The notes beneath the pieces were generated by a model. The model did not search any database, was not told where the DNA came from, and worked only from the letters and a program-made list of their open reading frames with translations. A stretch of 20,188 nt of DNA from Deinococcus rhizophilus (GTDB taxonomy: Bacteria > Deinococcota > Deinococci > Deinococcales > Deinococcaceae), in NCBI RefSeq assembly GCF_030271215.1, contig NZ_JASNGB010000034.1, forward strand, positions 1,289 to 21,476, written 5' to 3'. Shown piece after piece: positions 9,246 to 20,188 of this stretch (positions are counted from its first letter, which is position 1; each line of letters begins with the position of its first letter). Made by a program: the position numbers and the translations under genes.

Positions 9246-9266
9246 GGTTCCTCCTTCAGGGAGTAC

Positions 9267-9272
9267 AGCATA
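9267..9272 (-). promoter_or_regulatory. Candidate -10 box of an adk promoter
   Basis: TATGCT on the minus strand (9272 to 9267) would start transcription about 15 bases before the adk ATG, leaving room for the AAGGAGG site. A clear -35 at 17 bases is not seen; GAGACA lies 23 bases upstream, too far. The preceding terminator makes a local promoter likely. Confidence 0.42.
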
Positions 9273-9330
9273 GAGGCCGGGCAGAGGCGCCGCCCTGTCT
9301 CCCCGGCCGTGACGGCAGGTGCCAGCACGG

Positions 9331-9356
9331 AAAACCGCCCACCCGGAGGTGAGCGG
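9331..9356 (-). terminator. Intrinsic terminator between secY and adk
   Basis: On the minus strand CCGCTCACC (9356-9348) pairs with GGTGGGCGG (9343-9335) over 9 bp (one G-U pair) around the loop TCCG, followed by TTTT (9334-9331). It starts 21 bases after the secY stop. The form is canonical, so transcription from the S10-spc part should stop or be attenuated here. Confidence 0.85.
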
Positions 9357-9377
9357 CGTGCCGTGAAGGGCAGAACT

Positions 9378-10700
<1,323 letters not shown>

Positions 10701-10701
10701 G

Positions 10702-11341
<640 letters not shown>

Positions 11342-11345
<4 letters not shown>

Positions 11346-11923
11346 AGGGCACCTCCCGCCTGGGCCGCGCCGCCCTCGGTGGTCGCCGAGACAGAACCTG
11401 CCGCGATCACCTGCGGCCGGGCCTGCACGTCGAGGCCACGGGCCGAACGCACCTGCTTGGCGGTGCGCAGGTTCTTCAGGCCGTCAAACACCGCGTAAGC
11501 CACGTTGACCTTGTTGCGGCTGCCGAGTTCCTTGGAGAGCATGTTGGTAATGCCCGCCAGTTCGGCGATAGAGCGCGGCACGGTGCCCGCGATCACGCCG
11601 GTACCGGGACCCGCAGGCTTGAGCAGCACGCGGCTGGTGCTGTTCTCACCGACGATGTCGTGGGGAATGGTGCCGTTCTCGACGGGCACGGTGATCATGT
11701 TCTTGCGTGCGATCGCCTTGGCCTTCTCGATGGCGACCGGCACTTCCTTGGCCTTGCCGATGCCCATGCCGACCCGGCCGTTGCGGTCACCCAGGATCAC
11801 GAGTGCGGCGAAGCGGAAGCGGCGACCCCCCTGGTAGGTCTTGGAGGTGCGGTTGACGAAGAGCATCTTCTCCTCGAACTCACCCGTCTCCCGCTCGCGG
11901 TCATTGCGACGATTAAAAGTCAA
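11342..11923 (-). CDS. rpsE: 30S ribosomal protein S5
   Basis: 193 residues from a TTG start at 11923. S5 is at the mRNA entry channel and affects accuracy together with S4. The double-stranded-RNA-like N-terminal domain shows [20 protein letters not shown] and [20 protein letters not shown], and the second domain [23 protein letters not shown] is chosen because GGGAGG lies six bases upstream and the protein begins [12 protein letters not shown], as I recall for Deinococcus S5; a GTG two codons earlier lies against the ribosome site. It overlaps the rplR 3' end by 11 bases. The C-terminal 25 or so residues are Ala/Gly-rich and look disordered. Confidence 0.95.
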
Positions 11924-12250
11924 GGCCACCCTCCCGCGCCGCGTCTGCGAGCGCTTTGACCCGGCCGTGGTACTTGTACCCGGCACGGTCGAATACGACC
12001 TGCTTGACACCCTTGGCGGTGGCTGCCTCGGCGAGGGCGCGGCCCACAGCGGCGGCCGTGTCGGTCTTGGTGCCGCTCTTGAGCGCACTGCTGCTCGCCG
12101 CTGCCAGCGTGGTGCCGGTGGTGTCGTCGATAATCTGGGCGTAGATGTGCTTGCTGGAGCGGAACACACTGAGGCGCGGACGCTCTGCCGCCGCGACACG
12201 CACCTTGCGGCGGGTGCGCAGCTTGCGCCGAATGGCTGTCTGGTTCGCCA

Positions 12251-12251
<1 letters not shown>
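11913..12251 (-). CDS. rplR: 50S ribosomal protein L18
   Basis: 112 residues, starting [20 protein letters not shown] and ending in the conserved [16 protein letters not shown]18 binds 5S rRNA with L5 and docks it on the central protuberance; [18 protein letters not shown] and [18 protein letters not shown] are family hallmarks. The start lies in GTGATG, where TGA is the rplF stop: ATG 12251 is chosen, and GTG 12254 would add one residue. Its last codons overlap the start of rpsE. Confidence 0.96.
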
Positions 12252-12824
<573 letters not shown>

Positions 12825-12885
12825 CCTTAAGTCGTGGGCGTCTTTCCGCTGGGAAATGCGCTCCGAGGTCAGGCGTGGTGCGGTC

Positions 12886-13290
<405 letters not shown>

Positions 13291-13296
13291 TCTCCT

Positions 13297-13464
13297 CCGG
13301 GGGCTGGGCCTGAATGCAGGAGCCCCGGCTGGGGGGAAGCTGCGCCGCAGGTGCGCGTGCAGCTTCCGGAGTCTTCCCAAAGAACGTGGTCCTGAGGTGA
13401 CAGGCGCGTCTTCTGTTGGGTCCTGGGCCCTGAACCGGACGATCACTGCCCAAAGTGGGCCAGT
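13297..13464 (-). promoter_or_regulatory. Three-hairpin spacer before rpsH, candidate autoregulatory element
   Basis: The rpsN-rpsH spacer (13288-13509) is the longest in the S10-spc part. CCGGGGGCT (13297-13305) pairs with AGCCCCGG (13321-13328), one G bulged; GGAAGCTGC (13335-13343) pairs perfectly with GCAGCTTCC (13359-13367); ACTGCCC (13445-13451) pairs with GGGCCAGT (13457-13464), one C bulged. The first stem touches the rpsH GGAGGAG at 13292-13298, so folding could limit ribosome access. No terminator-like T run is present. Control by S8 would be an inference from E. coli. Confidence 0.42.
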
Positions 13465-13509
13465 TCGTATCCGGCAAGGGGATGGAGGGGAGGGGGCGGC
13501 AGGCCCGCT

Positions 13510-13695
13510 TTACCAGCTGGCCTTTTTGACGCCGGGAAGTTCGCCCCGGTGGGCCAGTTCGCGGATGCAGATCCGGCACATCCCGAAAAACCGGTAGTAA
13601 CCACGGGCACGGCCGCAGCGGCTGCAGCGGTTGTAGTTCTGCACGGCAAACTTCATGCCGCGTTCCGCCTTGACAACTTTCGAGGTGTTCGCCAT
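13510..13695 (-). CDS. rpsN: 30S ribosomal protein S14 type Z
   Basis: 61 residues, the short zinc-binding type (also called rpsZ). Cys24, Cys27, Cys40 and Cys43 form CSRC...CRIC. The [19 protein letters not shown] core and the end [11 protein letters not shown] are characteristic. S14 sits in the 30S head with S3 and S10. AAGGA in the rplE stop region serves ATG 13695; the gap to rplE is 8 bases. Short zinc S14 is the form shared with Thermus and many Gram-positives; the longer zinc-free form is not in this window. Confidence 0.97.
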   Translation of the reverse strand: MANTSKVVKAERGMKFAVQNYNRCSRCGRARGYYRFFGMCRICIRELAHRGELPGVKKASW

Positions 13696-13703
13696 GTCAG
13701 TCC

Positions 13704-14243
<540 letters not shown>

Positions 14244-14305
14244 GTCTGGCCTCTCTTCGGGCGGGCTGGGTCGCCCGGGTTCGCGCCTGGGCGCGGCCCT
14301 GAATC

Positions 14306-14653
14306 TTAGTCGATGACCTTGCCGCTCGCGACCGCCACGCGGACCTTCTTGCCGTCCACGATCTGCTTGCGGATGCGGGTGGCCTTGCCGGTCTCGGGAT
14401 CGACGACAGCGACCTTGCTGGCGTGCAGAGCACCTTCACGCTGCTCGATGCCGCCCGTGGGGTTGGTGGCCGAGGGCTTGACGTGCTTGGTCACGAGGTT
14501 CACACCCTCGACGACCACCTTGGCTTCACGGGGCAGCGCGAGCATGACCTTGCCGGTCTGGCCCCTATGCTTGCCGCTCAGCACGACGACGGTGTCGCCC
14601 TTTTTCACGTGCAGCTTGTCGTTGTGGTGGCTTCCGGCGCTGGGGCGGGGCAT
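14306..14653 (-). CDS. rplX: 50S ribosomal protein L24
   Basis: 115 residues with the KOW motif [20 protein letters not shown] and [17 protein letters not shown]24 is an assembly initiator that binds the 5' part of 23S rRNA near the tunnel exit. The N-terminus [20 protein letters not shown] is a little longer than in E. coli. The start lies in GTGATG, in which TGA is the rplN stop; ATG 14653 is chosen over GTG 14656. Confidence 0.96.
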   Translation of the reverse strand: MPRPSAGSHHNDKLHVKKGDTVVVLSGKHRGQTGKVMLALPREAKVVVEGVNLVTKHVKPSATNPTGGIEQREGALHASKVAVVDPETGKATRIRKQIVDGKKVRVAVASGKVID

Positions 14654-15053
14654 CACAGCACCTCCGGAGCCAGGGACACGATCTTCATGAAGCGGCGGTC
14701 GCGCAGTTCACGGGCGACCGGCCCGAAGACGCGGGTGCCGCGGGGCTCACCCTGGTTGTTGATGATGACGGCCGCGTTCTTGTCGAAGCGGATGGTGCTG
14801 CCATCGGCACGCTTGATCGCGTGGCTGGTGCGCACAACCACGGCCTTGACCACGTCACCGGACTTGACGGTGCCGCGCGGGGCCGCGTCCTTGACCGACG
14901 CCACGATGATGTCCCCGACATGGGCGTAGCGCTTGTTGCCGCCGCCGCCGGTCGTCAGACCCTTGCCACCGATGCCGCTGTTGAGCACGCGAATGCACAT
15001 GATTTCGCGTGCGCCGCTGTTGTCCGCCACGTCGAGGCGGGACTGGGGCATGA

Positions 15054-15057
<4 letters not shown>
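14653..15057 (-). CDS. rplN: 50S ribosomal protein L14
   Basis: 134 residues: [40 protein letters not shown] and [20 protein letters not shown] are the conserved blocks. L14 lies at the subunit interface and contacts helix 14 of 16S rRNA. E. coli L14 is 123 residues, so the loop [13 protein letters not shown] is part of the extra length. ATG 15057 overlaps the rpsQ stop as ATGA. An internal ATG at codon 3 (15051) is a less likely start. Confidence 0.96.
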
Positions 15058-15334
<277 letters not shown>

Positions 15335-15338
<4 letters not shown>

Positions 15339-15554
15339 TGGCTGTCTCCTGCAGCGGCCTGGGCCTGGGTCACGCGCTCGGCGCGGCCCCGCTCACCACG
15401 GACGGTGTTGAGCTGCGCCACCTCGCGCCGGAGCTGACGTACCCGGTGCGGCTGGGCCAGCTGGCCCATCGCTCCCTGGAAACGCAGCTCCATCAGTTCC
15501 TTCTTGCGGGCGTCGATCTCGCGGGCGAAATCGGCGTCCGAGAGAGTACGCATG

Positions 15555-15568
<14 letters not shown>
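15335..15568 (-). CDS. rpmC: 50S ribosomal protein L29, C-terminally extended
   Basis: 77 residues. The two-helix hairpin is seen as [20 protein letters not shown] and [20 protein letters not shown]29 is at the tunnel exit and helps form the docking site for SRP and trigger factor. Typical L29 is about 60-67 residues; the extra C-terminus (from about 62, [16 protein letters not shown]) is Ala/Gln-rich. ATG 15568 overlaps the rplP 3' end by 14 bases, and the stop overlaps rpsQ as ATGA. Confidence 0.95.
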
Positions 15569-17430
<1,862 letters not shown>

Positions 17431-17441
17431 TCCTACCCTCC

Positions 17442-18275
17442 TTACTTCCCGCCGCGGCGGGTGACGATGAAGCGGTCCGAGTTCTTGCGCTTGCGGCGGG
17501 TCTTGAGGCCCTTGGCAAGCTGACCCCAGGGGCTGACCGGCTGACGGCCCGCGCCGGTACGGCCTTCACCACCGCCGTGGGGGTGGTCGACCGGGTTCAT
17601 CGCGCTGCCGCGCTGGTGCGGCTTGTGACCGAGCCAGCGGCTGCGGCCCGCTTTGCCGAGGTTGATGTTCTTGTGCTCGGCGTTGCCCACGCTGCCGATG
17701 GTCGCGTAGCACTCGGAGTGCACCCGGCGGATTTCCCCGCTGGGCAGACGCAGCAGCACGTAGTCGTTTTCCTTGCCCTGCACCTGGATGGAGGTTCCGG
17801 CACTGCGGGCGAGCTGGGCACCCTTGCCGGGAACCAGTTCGACGGCGTGCACCACAGCGCCCACCGGCACAAAGCGCAGGGGCAGCGCGTTGCCGAGCTT
17901 GGGATCGGCCTCGGGACCCACGTTCACAGTGGTGCCGACGGTCAGGCCCTCGGGAGCCAGCACGTACCGCTTCTCGCCGTCCACGTAGTGCAGCAGGGCG
18001 ATGCGGGCGCTGCGGTTGGGATCGTACTCGATGGCGGCGACACGGGCAGACACGCCCGCCTTGTCCCGTCGCTTGAAGTCAATGATGCGGTAGAGGCGCT
18101 TGTGCCCGCCGCCGATAAAGCGGCTGGTGATGCGGCCACGGTTGTTGCGTCCGCCGGTCTTGGGCAGGGCCTCGGTGAGGGCCTTTTCGGGACGCTTCTT
18201 GGTCAGCCCCGAGAAGTCCGCAGTCGTCATCTGACGGCGGCTGGGGGTATACGGACGGTACTTCTTGACGGCCAT
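17442..18275 (-). CDS. rplB: 50S ribosomal protein L2
   Basis: 277 residues, with [40 protein letters not shown] and the near-invariant [20 protein letters not shown], which holds the His implicated in peptidyl-transferase function. L2 is a primary 23S rRNA binder required for subunit association. TAAGGAG lies about 9 bases before ATG 18275. It follows rplW after 13 bases. Confidence 0.98.
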   Translation of the reverse strand: MAVKKYRPYTPSRRQMTTADFSGLTKKRPEKALTEALPKTGGRNNRGRITSRFIGGGHKRLYRIIDFKRRDKAGVSARVAAIEYDPNRSARIALLHYVDGEKRYVLAPEGLTVGTTVNVGPEADPKLGNALPLRFVPVGAVVHAVELVPGKGAQLARSAGTSIQVQGKENDYVLLRLPSGEIRRVHSECYATIGSVGNAEHKNINLGKAGRSRWLGHKPHQRGSAMNPVDHPHGGGEGRTGAGRQPVSPWGQLAKGLKTRRKRKNSDRFIVTRRGGK

Positions 18276-18288
18276 GTCTCAATACTCC

Positions 18289-18572
18289 TTAGGCCAGGGC
18301 CTCGAGGGCCTCGATCTTCTGACCGTCCGCAAGCCGCACGATGGCCTTTTTGCGGTCGGCCCGGTGCCCGATGAAGCGGCCCACGCGCTTGCGCTTGCCC
18401 GCGACGTTCATGGTGCTGATGCCCACGACGGTCACGCCGAACGCCTGCTGCACGGCGGCCTTGATCTCGGTCTTGGTGGCCTTGGGGCTCACCCAGAACG
18501 AGTACACGCCGCGCTCCATGCCCGCGTACGCCTTCTCGCTGATCACGGGCTGCTTGATGATGTCGTAGTGGC

Positions 18573-18576
<4 letters not shown>
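18289..18576 (-). CDS. rplW: 50S ribosomal protein L23
   Basis: 95 residues: [40 protein letters not shown], and [21 protein letters not shown]23 at the tunnel exit is the docking point for trigger factor and SRP. The start codon is GTG (18576), overlapping the rplD stop as GTGA, so translation is probably coupled to rplD. Confidence 0.96.

Positions 18577-20188
<1,612 letters not shown>

Noticed and set aside
14282..14295. Hairpin CGCGCC-TG-GGCGCG in the rplX-rplE spacer as an S8 target
   Set aside because: The position resembles the E. coli S8 site region, but the perfect short GC palindrome lacks any S8-core-like internal loop and such palindromes are frequent at this GC content.

Overview
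The window is a GC-rich bacterial chromosome segment. Its ribosomal proteins read like those of the genus Deinococcus (recalled family resemblance; no search was run). Supporting signs are S4 in a cysteine-free form, zinc-type S14 and L36, L14 opening with [15 protein letters not shown], and a thioredoxin gene whose -10 box lies 6 bases before its ATG, the leaderless layout known to be common in Deinococcus. Almost all genes are on the minus strand; only the ftsH tail and trxA are on the plus strand.

Region 1 (1-5006) is housekeeping and accessory. The 3' end of ftsH is followed by a clear intrinsic terminator. A minus-strand cluster then runs, in transcription order, DUF309 protein, NYN-domain putative nuclease, plsX (phospholipid synthesis) and an MscS-type mechanosensitive channel. 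trxA is divergent from DUF309, and a small RBBP9/YdeN-like serine hydrolase is convergent with trxA.

Region 2 (5041-20188) is the str/S10-spc-alpha ribosomal supercluster, read right to left: tuf (last 14 codons), rpsJ, rplC, rplD, rplW, rplB, rpsS, rplV, rpsC, rplP, rpmC, rpsQ, rplN, rplX, rplE, rpsN(Z), rpsH, rplF, rplR, rpsE, rpmD, rplO, secY, then adk, infA, rpmJ, rpsM, rpsK, rpsD, rpoA, rplQ. It ends in a textbook UUCG-loop terminator at 5041-5061. Many junctions overlap by 1-4 bases (ATGA, GTGA, TAATG, GTGATG), which implies tight translational coupling. No methionine aminopeptidase gene (map) lies between adk and infA, a place it often occupies elsewhere.

The most informative non-coding features are an intrinsic terminator between secY and adk, with a likely fresh promoter for adk; and three unusually long, hairpin-rich spacers inside an otherwise compact cluster, before rpsH (222 bases), rpmJ (120) and rpsD (156). 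These are candidate ribosomal-protein autoregulatory leaders, by analogy with S8 and S4 control in other bacteria.

I saw no tRNA, rRNA, CRISPR array, insertion sequence or prophage, and no clearly new multi-gene system. No gene-free stretch exceeds 300 bases.
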